Shown in pieces: positions 54,055-61,782 of a DNA stretch of 64,000 nt. Position numbers and translations under genes: made by a program. Each line of letters starts with the position of its first letter. The stretch's first letter is position 1. The notes below the pieces were generated by a model. It searched no databases and was not told where the DNA came from. It saw nothing but the letters and a program-made list of their open reading frames with translations. Source of the DNA: Gammaproteobacteria bacterium (GTDB taxonomy: Bacteria > Pseudomonadota > Gammaproteobacteria > UBA6429 > Thiohalophilaceae); assembly GCA_024275115.1 (NCBI GenBank), contig JAJRZT010000021.1, positions 1 through 64,000 on the forward strand, in the 5' to 3' direction.

Positions 54055-55001
54055 TGAAAAAAACACTAAAGGAAAGCATTCAAATACAACGCGAGGCGCT
54101 GGAAAAAAGTCTGGCCGCACCACTGGCAAAAATTGCCTTTGCTTGTGAAGCTGCCTGGCCAGACAGGAATGCCCTAAACGATGTACTGCTAAAATCACTC
54201 AATACCATTCCGAACTGTACCTTTTTATATGCGCTAGACACCAGCGGCATACAAATTAGTGACAACATATCCAAGGACGGGTTAATCGTCGAACACTTTG
54301 GCCGCGACCGCTCTAAACGTCCTTATATGAAAGAGTTAGTCCCAGTAAGCGGTTTTTTACTTTCAGAAGCATACATCAGTTTACGTATTGCACGCCCTTC
54401 GCTTACTGCTTTACAGGTTATGCGCAAAGGCAACGAAGTGGTTGGCTTTATTGGTGCCGATTTTGATTTACGTAATCTGCCTGTTACCGCAGAAATGTAT
54501 GAAGAACCATCACAATGGCGACAAATTAAAGGCGATGCTGCCATTCGTGGCACCTTGTTCCAACAAACACGCGCAGAAAGTTTGCTCGACAAACAAATCG
54601 ATCTTGTCATGTCCATACTAGAAGAACTTTGCGTTGCCCACGGGATGTTTCAGTCAGTCATTCACTTTTCCAGCAGCCGCGCAACCATCTGGTTAATGAA
54701 CGACCCTTATCGCTACCATATTTTACAAGCCGACGAATTAACCGACCCAGACATCTGCCTGGCTTACCCCCTGCATAAATACCCCAAAGATGCATTAATA
54801 CCCGCCGAAGCAATCAGCAGTATTATGGATAACATGAAACAACTCCGCTTTACCGACGAAAATATTTATTTACGCTCGGCCTCCATTAATATATTCAACG
54901 GCATGGTCAGCCTGACCTTTTCATGTGACGGCTCACACTATATGCCTTATAAAGAATTTATTGATAAAAATATCCGTTTTTGGGTGGGTAGTGCAACATA
55001 A
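54054..55001 (+). CDS. PDC-sensor (Cache-like) domain protein
   Basis: A 315-residue protein with no membrane segment or signal peptide. Residues 10-160 resemble a PDC/Cache small-molecule sensor (FLYALDTSGIQISDNISKDG, FGRDRSKRPYMKELVP, VVGFIGADFDLRNLP), a fold more often seen outside the membrane in receptors. The second half (about 170-315) has no recognised output domain. The gene starts on the last base of the MpaB-like stop, an unusually tight coupling, so the two products very probably act together. Role unknown. Confidence 0.7.
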   Translation: MKKTLKESIQIQREALEKSLAAPLAKIAFACEAAWPDRNALNDVLLKSLNTIPNCTFLYALDTSGIQISDNISKDGLIVEHFGRDRSKRPYMKELVPVSGFLLSEAYISLRIARPSLTALQVMRKGNEVVGFIGADFDLRNLPVTAEMYEEPSQWRQIKGDAAIRGTLFQQTRAESLLDKQIDLVMSILEELCVAHGMFQSVIHFSSSRATIWLMNDPYRYHILQADELTDPDICLAYPLHKYPKDALIPAEAISSIMDNMKQLRFTDENIYLRSASINIFNGMVSLTFSCDGSHYMPYKEFIDKNIRFWVGSAT

Positions 55002-55178
55002 ACACAAACAACCTCTTTATTCTAAATAGTTTTTCTGCACTAACCATACTTTCCTACCGCGAGCCTTTGCCGTATTTATTTTTCTTAAATATTAAGCGTC
55101 AGAGTATCAAAATAAACGACAGGGCAAGCAAATGCTTGTTTTTATAGAATATAAACTCGCCCAAAGATTAAAAGTTTG
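55002..55178. other. Gap before the IS481 remnant
   Basis: No gene is visible in this AT-rich stretch, which may mark the left edge of an insertion event. Confidence 0.4.
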
Positions 55179-55352
55179 CTACTTATTAAACACAAAGCTG
55201 GTTTACTTAATTTAGCGGAAGAATTGGGTAATGTCTCCAGAGCTTGTAAAGTGATGGGCGTATCTCGTGATACATTCTATCGCTATCAAGAACTGGTGAA
55301 GAAGGTGGAATCGATAATCTTATCGAAAAAACAAGACGCAAACCTAATTTAA
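55179..55352 (+). pseudogene. IS481-type transposase N-terminal remnant
   Basis: Plus-strand translation gives LIKHKAGLLNLAEELGNVSRACKVMGVSRDTFYRYQELV, the helix-turn-helix start of an IS481-family transposase. A one- or two-base loss near 55300 then shifts the frame to GGIDNLIEKTRRKPNL. After about 55350 similarity stops abruptly and the DDE catalytic part is absent. No terminal inverted repeats or target duplication can be seen. It is a dead fragment beside the His-rich/HupE block. Confidence 0.85.
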
Positions 55353-55577
55353 TATGGGGGAAATGCCTGAAAGCCCACTGTTACAACTTCTGGGCTATTG
55401 GAATCTTTTAAATGATACTGCCCGCTCAATTGGCGAATTGTTCAATTCTGTGAATAACATAAAACCCTATAAGGCGTCCAGTTTACCCCTTAACGCGCCG
55501 CTGCGCTCTGCTTTAAGGCCAAATTAACTATAACATTATGTGTAAAAAATGTAGCGCATGACATATGTTTTGTTACA
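55353..55577. other. Leader region of the HupE block
   Basis: No gene found. It contains an imperfect hairpin around ccttaacgcgcc...gctttaagg (about 55490-55520). The segment ending at the start of the His-rich gene (aactataacattatgtg) resembles a half-site of metal regulators, but no complete dyad is present. Confidence 0.35.
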
Positions 55578-56009
55578 ATGAACAAAGTTATGGGCATAAA
55601 AACAACTAAAATTTGGTCTAATCACTTGCTGTTACTGTTGCTAGTAACGGCTTTTCTTACTATGCAGTGGTCATCTGCTCACATCCATTTAAGTGAGCAA
55701 CACAATCATGATGGGATACATCACCAGCATCAGACTAAAACACATGCACATAATGTAACAAATCAAACGGGTGCTATTGATTTCTCACACCAAACAAGTC
55801 ATGCCGATGTCATTGACCTTGTTTATGAATGCAGTTTTCCCAAACAAACAAAACAGAACAGCCCCTCAATTGCTTTAGTTTCCAAGTTTGCTATCCCACT
55901 ACAGTCATTGTTGCTGGTCAGCATTAAAACGCCAGCGATGACAACGACTAAGATAAGCTATTTCGAGCTTTCAACAGTCAATCCACGCGCCCCGCCACAC
56001 CACTCTTAA
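55578..56009 (+). CDS. His-rich exported protein of unknown function
   Basis: The 143-residue product has a signal-anchor or signal peptide (HLLLLLLVTAFLTMQWSSAHIH) and then many histidines (HIHLSEQHNHDGIHHQHQTKTHAHN), a composition typical of metal-binding or metal-resistance loci. A second hydrophobic stretch follows (IALVSKFAIPLQSLLLVSI), and the protein ends RAPPHHS. No named domain is seen. It is the first gene of a co-directional block with the HupE-anchor fusion, a small lipoprotein and another His-rich exported protein, which supports a metal-handling role. Confidence 0.7.
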   Translation: MNKVMGIKTTKIWSNHLLLLLLVTAFLTMQWSSAHIHLSEQHNHDGIHHQHQTKTHAHNVTNQTGAIDFSHQTSHADVIDLVYECSFPKQTKQNSPSIALVSKFAIPLQSLLLVSIKTPAMTTTKISYFELSTVNPRAPPHHS

Positions 56010-56113
56010 ATTTTTTATTGTAAAACCTGTTATCAGCCGTTGTGCTGTTTCAGTCGTTTTAATTATTTTAGAGCGATTGCTGTCGTCCTAAATAAAAATT
56101 TAATGAGGTATTT

Positions 56114-57256
56114 ATGTTACACGTTATAAAACAATTACGATGGCTTCTGGCTGTCTTCATCGCACTGTTTGCGAGCTTGGCTTTTGGGCATGGGATGTCC
56201 GATGCTGAAAAACAACTTATTATTGAAGGAGGCAATCTACGTTATATCTGGATTGGTGCAACCCATATGTTATCGGGTTACGATCATTTAGCTTTTGTCT
56301 TTGGTATTATCTTTTTTCTAACGAAATTTAGGGATATTGTAAAATATATTACCGTCTTCACGCTGGGTCATAGTATCACCCTGATTTTTGCGACCTTTAA
56401 TGCCATTCAGATCAATTACTTTTTAATTGATGCCGTCATTGCATTAAGTGTTTGCTATATCGCCTTCCATAATCTTAATGGTTTTAAGAAACATCTAAAT
56501 ATTAAAGCCCCCAATATGTTGGCGATGATATTTAGCTTGGGGTTAATTCATGGTCTTGGTTTATCTACTCGGTTGCAGCAGTTGCCACTCAATCCTGATC
56601 AGCTATTAATGAATATTATTTCCTTCAATATTGGTATAGAACTAGGTCAAATATCGGCTCTAGCTTTAATGTTACTATTGATTACTGCTTTTCGAAAAAG
56701 TCACCATTTTCCTACTTTTAGCAGGATTTCAAACTACTTTTTAATTCTTTTAGGGGCTTTTCTTTTTCTTATGCAAATGCATGGTTATGAGCATACTGCT
56801 AACGCGGGCGAGTTTGTCGTTAGTGCAGAACCAGTGCAACAAAAGGCAAACCTTGAGCAAGTTCAATCATCTGATTGGAGGGATAGGATAATCATCACTA
56901 TTCCAGCCAGAGGAGAAAAAGAATATAAATTACAACTTGCTAATGGGGCAATGCTTAAATACGCATGGGAAACGGATAAAGGAGAATTATTTTTTGACTT
57001 TCATGGTGAACCAAAAAGCGATACAACAGGTTATTTCAAGAGCTTTTCAAAAGGTACAAAATTTAAGGTAAATGGGGGGTTAACTACGCTGTTTGAAGGA
57101 ACGCACGGCTGGTATTGGAAAAACAATAATAGTTTTCCAGTGGTGATTACTTTGCAGGTAGCAGGTGAATATCAGCGTCTGGACTTAGAGCCTGGTAGCG
57201 AGAAAGTACCCTCTACACAAGCCCCTAATAAACCAACTCGCGATACCATTGATTAA
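56114..57256 (+). CDS. HupE/UreJ-like membrane protein fused to an anchor-type domain
   Basis: A two-part protein of 380 residues. The N-terminal half (about 1-225) is a HupE/UreJ-type channel with signal peptide, the sequence HGMSDAEKQLI, GATHMLSGYDHLAFVFGIIFF and several helices; family members move nickel or other metals. The C-terminal part (about 255-355: IPARGEKEYKLQLANGAMLKYAWETDKGELFFDFHGEP, FEGTHGWYWKNN) matches small 'transmembrane anchor' proteins, here attached directly to the channel. The extracytoplasmic domain may bind the metal or a partner. Confidence 0.82.
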   Translation: MLHVIKQLRWLLAVFIALFASLAFGHGMSDAEKQLIIEGGNLRYIWIGATHMLSGYDHLAFVFGIIFFLTKFRDIVKYITVFTLGHSITLIFATFNAIQINYFLIDAVIALSVCYIAFHNLNGFKKHLNIKAPNMLAMIFSLGLIHGLGLSTRLQQLPLNPDQLLMNIISFNIGIELGQISALALMLLLITAFRKSHHFPTFSRISNYFLILLGAFLFLMQMHGYEHTANAGEFVVSAEPVQQKANLEQVQSSDWRDRIIITIPARGEKEYKLQLANGAMLKYAWETDKGELFFDFHGEPKSDTTGYFKSFSKGTKFKVNGGLTTLFEGTHGWYWKNNNSFPVVITLQVAGEYQRLDLEPGSEKVPSTQAPNKPTRDTID

Positions 57257-57268
57257 CAGGAGATTGTT

Positions 57269-57406
57269 ATGAAACAAATAAAATTATTACCGCCATTACT
57301 ATCAGGCGCTTTTATTCTTATGGTGGCTGGATGTTCGAATAGAGGACACTCGCATGATGATAATTCATACAGCAACTCATCAAACAAGCACGATTCAATT
57401 GATTAA
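57269..57406 (+). CDS. Small His-containing lipoprotein
   Basis: A 45-residue gene missed by the ORF track: MKQIKLLPPLLSGAFILMVAGCSNRGHSHDDNS and so on, ending HDSID. It has a clear lipobox (VAGCSN, Cys22) and a short polar tail with histidines, as in small metal-related lipoproteins. A good ribosome-binding site (aggag) lies seven bases upstream, and it sits 12 bases after the HupE fusion and 18 bases before the next gene in the same direction. Confidence 0.7.
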   Translation: MKQIKLLPPLLSGAFILMVAGCSNRGHSHDDNSYSNSSNKHDSID

Positions 57407-57424
57407 ACTATTTGGAGAATATGT

Positions 57425-57775
57425 ATGAAAATTTTAAAAACATCACTCGTATTGTTATTATTACTTTTTGGCTCATCTGTGGTGGCCGGGACTGGACACG
57501 ATCATGGCCACAGTCATGCACAAGCCCCTGTTAGTCAAGAAGTAGCGAAAAAAAATGCCTACAAAGTGATGGCCTCTCTTGTCAAAAGAGACAAAATTGA
57601 TAAAAGCTGGTCATCAATATCGGTAAATTCTGTTGATAAAAAAGTAATTAATGGTCGTCCTGAATGGGTTGCAATTTATATAAATGAAAAAATTACCAAC
57701 CCTGACAAACAAAAACTTTATGTGTTTCTGACAATAGGCGGAGAATATATTGCCGTAAATTACACTGGGAAGTAA
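57425..57775 (+). CDS. Exported His-rich protein (DUF6488-like)
   Basis: The 116-residue exported protein has a signal peptide (LVLLLLLFGSSVVA) then a histidine cluster GTGHDHGHSHAQAP and a compact domain (KKNAYKVMASLVKRDKIDKSWSSI, KVINGRPEWVAIYINEKI, LYVFLTIGGEYIAVNYTGK). The domain resembles DUF6488-type proteins often found beside metal-export or copper/zinc loci; the function is undetermined. A GGAG site precedes ATG 57425. It is the last gene of the four-gene block. Confidence 0.72.
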   Translation: MKILKTSLVLLLLLFGSSVVAGTGHDHGHSHAQAPVSQEVAKKNAYKVMASLVKRDKIDKSWSSISVNSVDKKVINGRPEWVAIYINEKITNPDKQKLYVFLTIGGEYIAVNYTGK

Positions 57776-58123
57776 AATCACATAATAAATAGCTGCACCG
57801 GACAATTCAAAGCGGCACTTATTTTGCTAAAAAAACAGCAAAAATGTGCCACTTTAAATTGCCAGTGAGCAAAACGTTAACGGTAATATGACTATTTTCT
57901 ATACCGAGTCTATGCTTATCCTATGAAAGAACAGAATTTTGAGTGGGGTGATTTAAAAAATTGAGAAAACCAGCAAAACATCGTGTTACACTCCCTAAAA
58001 AAATTAATGTAAAAGCAATCCGTAAAAACGAGCATAAACCAACCGTATTTCTGTGCAACTTTTGGTATTTTCTTAGACACCCTTCGCATTGGGAACAAGG
58101 TCTTCGTTTTTCGCGTGGAACTG
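57776..58123. other. Region after the metal block with a mobile-type hairpin
   Basis: About 350 bases with no confident gene. It contains the long hairpin listed separately. A short plus-strand ORF from a TTG at 57961 gives 64 unrecognised residues and runs into the convergent thioredoxin gene. The ATG near 57923 gives only 13 codons (MKEQNFEWGDLKN). Confidence 0.45.
57800..57863. repeat. Long imperfect hairpin, possible MITE or terminator
   Basis: Arms ggacaattcaaagcggcact (57800-) and agtggcaca..., read as 57800-57828 against 57837-57863, pair over about 27 bases with a few mismatches around an eight-base loop. It is longer than a normal terminator and lies just after a four-gene block, so it could be a small non-autonomous element or a terminator. 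Confidence 0.6.
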
Positions 58124-58996
58124 CTAATGCGTATAGCATCGCAAACTCAACCTGAATTGCGTAACCAGTTTGTGCTCCTGGCCAAGAATATTAAATATTT
58201 TTAGCATTGCCACTCGCGGATACGCATCGTTATAAGTTTTGTCTATTTCCATAATATCAACCAGGAGTTGCAGTGCATCGGCATATTCTTTATTTAATAC
58301 GTAAAAAGCAGAGAGCTGTTGCTTTGCCAGTAGATCATTTTTATTTTTATTGACCGTTTCGATTAATATTTCTACATCAATAATTTTTTCTGCAATTACT
58401 AAAAAACTCAACTCATCCTGTAACGCAATAATTTCTTTTAACTTATGCATTTCAGCTGGCAGTGATGCTAATAATTTAAGCGCATCGGCATAGCGCTGTT
58501 CATGTTTTAATAATTTACACAATGAAATAGGTAGCTGGCTATTGTCGGGGTCGGTAACAATGGCATCGGTGATCATTTGATAGGCCTGGTCATGGTTGCC
58601 CTGCGCATACTCGGCAATCGCATCGGCTAAGGCCTGATCTGAATCCTTTGCAATATACTGGCTTAAAACGCGACTAAGATCCGTTTCGGACTGGTAACCG
58701 TGCATGGTTTCAATAACACGTTCATTTCTAAATAATTTTAAAGTAGGTACGCTTGTTATGCTGTATTGTTTGCTAACTTTATATTCTGTTTCGGTATTGA
58801 TGTTCACTAATAACATGCGGCCATTAAACTGGTGAATAATCTTATCCAGAATGGGGTACTGTCGCAAACATGGCCCGGCTTTTTTAGACCAGAAATTAAC
58901 AAGCACCGGGCCTTTGTTTGAATTATCGAGCACAAGCGCCTGAAAGTTATCGGCATTTGCAGCATGAATATAGGGAGAGTCGATTGAATCTATCAT
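58124..58996 (-). CDS. CnoX-like thioredoxin/TPR chaperone-redox protein
   Basis: The 290-residue cytoplasmic protein combines a thioredoxin domain (1-110) with a TPR-like C-terminal half, the architecture of CnoX (YbbN). The active site reads FWSKKAGPCLRQ: the first cysteine of CxxC is replaced by Ala40 and only Cys43 remains, as in CnoX-type holdase proteins with a single cysteine. The cis-proline loop (SITSVPTLKLF) is intact. It lies 23 bases after the unknown 245-residue protein and is the last gene of the run that begins with the polyene genes. A link to them is only positional. Confidence 0.82.
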   Translation of the reverse strand: MIDSIDSPYIHAANADNFQALVLDNSNKGPVLVNFWSKKAGPCLRQYPILDKIIHQFNGRMLLVNINTETEYKVSKQYSITSVPTLKLFRNERVIETMHGYQSETDLSRVLSQYIAKDSDQALADAIAEYAQGNHDQAYQMITDAIVTDPDNSQLPISLCKLLKHEQRYADALKLLASLPAEMHKLKEIIALQDELSFLVIAEKIIDVEILIETVNKNKNDLLAKQQLSAFYVLNKEYADALQLLVDIMEIDKTYNDAYPRVAMLKIFNILGQEHKLVTQFRLSLRCYTH

Positions 58997-59019
58997 TGCA
59001 AAGTTGTATCTTTTTAATG

Positions 59020-59757
59020 CTAGTGGATTTGAGGCATATCGGTTTGGTCAAAATATTCCTGCATAATGTCACGCACAGGTTGTGGATAATTTAAACGTAC
59101 CATTTCAGACATGCCTTCTTTAAAGAACCCTGGGGCATCCATAGGCAGTGCTTCAATTAAAGCACTAAAAACCTGTCGCATCGTGCCAGAATGATGTGAT
59201 CGAGTTGCAACAATACCACGGTTAATATTAAGTATCCGCCACGGACGGTGCATATTGGTAATTTCAATGTCCTGTTTAATGCTGTCGCTACAGGCATCCG
59301 CAATCTGCCCCATAAAGTCAGCTAAAGCAATCAGCTCTCCCGGCTCTTTTAATGCATTGGCTAATTGAGCCAGCGCATCGACAATCGGCTCAAGAATATT
59401 TATATGGCCGTCATTTTTTATTACCCAGTCGGCAATAACTAATGACAATTCCTGCAAACTGTTTTTTTCGACCAGGCTCTTGTTTGCCTCTGCCTGATAG
59501 ATTAATTTTTCTAAAATAGATAAGCCATGCTCACCAATATCGGTAATGTCATTGGCAACAAAATTAGCATGTCGCTTGTCAACGCCCTCGGCAATCTCAA
59601 AGAACTGGTTCATTGCCGCTATCGTGGCTGGCAGTGATTCTTCTGCACTATTATGTACATGACTTTTTTCAGCCTCGATTAAGCGCTCACATAGCTGCAC
59701 AAATTTTTCCCGAGCATCCTTTAACGATATTATTTGTAATTCCATTGATGCCATCAT
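59020..59757 (-). CDS. Conserved-looking helical protein of unknown function
   Basis: A 245-residue protein that I do not recognise. It is predicted to be mostly helical and acidic, with no signal peptide or membrane segment. Blocks such as ADWVIKNDGHINILEPIVDALAQLANALKEPGELIALADFMGQIADACSDSI suggest a bundle, and the RPWRILNINRGIVATRSHHSGTMRQVF segment is Arg/His-rich. It starts on the base after the fabG stop, so it is tightly coupled to the fatty-acid genes, and it is followed by the CnoX-like gene. An accessory role in that pathway is inferred from position only. Confidence 0.65.
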   Translation of the reverse strand: MMASMELQIISLKDAREKFVQLCERLIEAEKSHVHNSAEESLPATIAAMNQFFEIAEGVDKRHANFVANDITDIGEHGLSILEKLIYQAEANKSLVEKNSLQELSLVIADWVIKNDGHINILEPIVDALAQLANALKEPGELIALADFMGQIADACSDSIKQDIEITNMHRPWRILNINRGIVATRSHHSGTMRQVFSALIEALPMDAPGFFKEGMSEMVRLNYPQPVRDIMQEYFDQTDMPQIH

Positions 59758-60495
59758 TTATACCATCGCGCCGTTAATGTTAATGATCTGGCCAGAGATA
59801 TAAGCAGCATCTTCCGATGCTAAAAATCCAACCAGTTTTGCAACTTCATCGGGTGTGCCGGCTCGTTGCATGGGTACTATTTTTTTAATGGTTTGTTTAT
59901 CAAAAACCCCCTCGGTCATTTCACTTTGAATAACGCCGGGCGCGACCACATTGGCAGTAATGCCACGTGATGCCATTTCAATCGCAATGGATTTTGTTGC
60001 ACCGTGCAAGCCGGACTTAGCCGCAGCATAATTAGCCTGACCACGGTTGCCCATTACCGCAGCAACCGACGACATAGAAATTATTCGCCCCCATCGTGTT
60101 TGCATCATCGGTAATAATAGTGGCTGTGTCACATTAAAAAAACCATTCAGGCTAACATCCAGTACCTTTTTCCACTGCGGTGCCTGCATGCCAGCCATAA
60201 TAGCATCGTCATGAATACCGGCATTGTTCACCACAATTTGTATTGCGCCATTATCTAGCAAAGACTGGAGTTGCTGTTTTGTTTGTTCTGCGTCAGTTAT
60301 ATTAAAAACAATCGCTTCTGCGCTACCACCATCGCATTTTATTTCTGCTACCATTTTTTCCGCACGTTCTGGGCGCGTATTGGCATGCACGATAACATGA
60401 TGGCCACCGGCCGCGAGTTGCCTGCATATTGCAGAGCCAATATCGCCGCTGCCGCCAGTAACAAGCGCACGTCTGGTTTTAGTTTCTATTTTCAT
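59758..60495 (-). CDS. 3-oxoacyl-ACP reductase (FabG/ApeQ-like)
   Basis: A 245-residue short-chain dehydrogenase that reduces 3-oxoacyl-ACP with NADPH. The nucleotide motif is VTGGSGDIGSAICRQLA, the NNAG motif lies in VVNNAGIHDDA, and the catalytic Ser, Tyr and Lys are in SMSSVAAVMGNRGQANYAAAKSG. It belongs to a run with ketosynthases and a hotdog dehydratase, and aryl-polyene clusters carry such a dedicated reductase (ApeQ type). It overlaps the dehydratase gene by four bases. Confidence 0.93.
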   Translation of the reverse strand: MKIETKTRRALVTGGSGDIGSAICRQLAAGGHHVIVHANTRPERAEKMVAEIKCDGGSAEAIVFNITDAEQTKQQLQSLLDNGAIQIVVNNAGIHDDAIMAGMQAPQWKKVLDVSLNGFFNVTQPLLLPMMQTRWGRIISMSSVAAVMGNRGQANYAAAKSGLHGATKSIAIEMASRGITANVVAPGVIQSEMTEGVFDKQTIKKIVPMQRAGTPDEVAKLVGFLASEDAAYISGQIININGAMV

Positions 60496-60965
60496 CCTGC
60501 CTCTGCCATCTGAATAACCGTTGCCCGACCGGTTGCCACTTTTATCTTTTCGCCTTTTGAATTTTCGCTGGCATCAATAAAGTACATTGTAAATTCATAT
60601 ATTAAACTACCACCCTGCGCCATGCATTGTGTAACGTAAATCATCATCTCCTGTTTAATCTCATCTAACCAAGTATAGCTTAATTCAACATTGCGTACTG
60701 CCGCTAGATAACCGGGCGGTAGCGTTGCACCTTTTTCACGTGCTAGCAAGCCACCATGGATAGCCATTGCCTGAGCACAATATTCAATGGCATGCAGCGC
60801 AGACAATTTATTGTTTTTATACAACGGATTATCTTTTCGCAAGTGTGATTGTGTTGAGCAAAGCGCCGACTGCGTATTCCATTCATGTACGGCGTCATTC
60901 AAACACATTAAGCCTGCATGGGGAATTAGCGTGGCAAGTTCATCTCTTTTAATTATAGGTATCAT
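60492..60965 (-). CDS. Hotdog-fold 3-hydroxyacyl-ACP dehydratase (ApeP-like)
   Basis: A 157-residue hotdog-fold protein, the size of ApeP/FabZ-related dehydratases. Visible are LIPHAGLMCLNDAVHEWN at the N-terminus and the central helix SALHAIEYCAQAMAIHGGLLA, where the hydroxyacyl dehydratases of aryl-polyene clusters hold the catalytic His/Glu pair. It would remove water from the hydroxyacyl intermediate to build conjugated double bonds. It lies between the chain-length-factor-like gene and fabG with a four-base overlap to the latter. Confidence 0.85.
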   Translation of the reverse strand: MIPIIKRDELATLIPHAGLMCLNDAVHEWNTQSALCSTQSHLRKDNPLYKNNKLSALHAIEYCAQAMAIHGGLLAREKGATLPPGYLAAVRNVELSYTWLDEIKQEMMIYVTQCMAQGGSLIYEFTMYFIDASENSKGEKIKVATGRATVIQMAEAG

Positions 60966-60978
60966 TTTAATAACAATA

Positions 60979-61776
60979 TTAACAGGGCGTTGTATTAATT
61001 TTTAGCGCAGTCGATTGCACATGCGGAAGAATAACAGTCATTGTTTCCTGTTTTGCCAAAGCTTGCAACAAAGGTAATGATCGCGCTGCCGGGTTACCTA
61101 GCCGAAGTTGCTCTAAATTTGAGTCGGCGCAAGTGCTATAAGCAGATTGCTGCATTAATTCAAGTTCTAGCACGGCTATGCTACTTTCCTCTTTTTTTAC
61201 TGACAAACACATTGCCACTGCAAATGCAGCCTCTAAATGACGAGCACCATCAAGTGGTGCAGGCGCAGGGTAGTCATAAGTAACAAGCAGGACTGTTTTT
61301 TGCTCAATGACTGCAAAAGTAGCAGCCTCCAGAAGTGCCATTGTAAAAGTCTCATCACAAGCAGATAAACTGTTTGAGTTATTCTGTGCTTTCGCTGCAA
61401 TCGCCCAATAGCCCGCTGCTGCGTTATGCACGGAGTTATGAAAATTTGTTGGCGAAAGCAAACATTCTGGCAAGGTCAATGCGCTACAAATTTTATCCAG
61501 TATGCCATGATCACCGTCCGATGATGCAAATACGGTGGCATAATTTTGCGCTGCTTCTAAATCAGAACCCACACATTTTTCGGCAGCATGCAGCGCCAGT
61601 TTGATTAATGGTGTTGTGCGCCGCCGCTCATTGGCAGGAAGAATGGCGGGTGAAAATTTTTCTAATGGTTCTGCTCTGTATTTTTCATTTCCACACAGCA
61701 CTGCCTGGCTCCGTTGCCAGTCAGGTAACCCCGGTGCAACCAGACTTATTGCATTCAAATATACTGTCGCACTCAT
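60979..61776 (-). CDS. Beta-ketoacyl synthase-like chain-length factor (ApeC-like)
   Basis: The 265-residue protein matches the N-terminal-only ketoacyl-synthase-like family (Ketoacyl-synt_2), which acts with a true ketosynthase as a chain-length or initiation partner in aryl-polyene-type clusters. Segments seen: SLVAPGLPDWQRSQAVLCG, FASSDGDHGILDKICSAL, FHNSVHNAAAGYWAIA and ACDETFTMALLEAA. The complete Cys-His-His triad of active ketosynthases is absent. It lies six bases after the full ketosynthase gene on the same strand. Confidence 0.82.
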   Translation of the reverse strand: MSATVYLNAISLVAPGLPDWQRSQAVLCGNEKYRAEPLEKFSPAILPANERRRTTPLIKLALHAAEKCVGSDLEAAQNYATVFASSDGDHGILDKICSALTLPECLLSPTNFHNSVHNAAAGYWAIAAKAQNNSNSLSACDETFTMALLEAATFAVIEQKTVLLVTYDYPAPAPLDGARHLEAAFAVAMCLSVKKEESSIAVLELELMQQSAYSTCADSNLEQLRLGNPAARSLPLLQALAKQETMTVILPHVQSTALKINTTPC

Positions 61777-61782
61777 GCTGGC

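Noticed and set aside
55440-55560. Possible integron attC-like site before the His-rich gene
   Set aside because: The short palindromic stretch lacks the required RYYYAAC/GTTRRRY core sites, so it was not called.
57961-58155. 64-residue plus-strand ORF overlapping the CnoX-like gene
   Set aside because: It starts at TTG without a ribosome-binding site, overlaps a convincing convergent gene and resembles nothing known to me.
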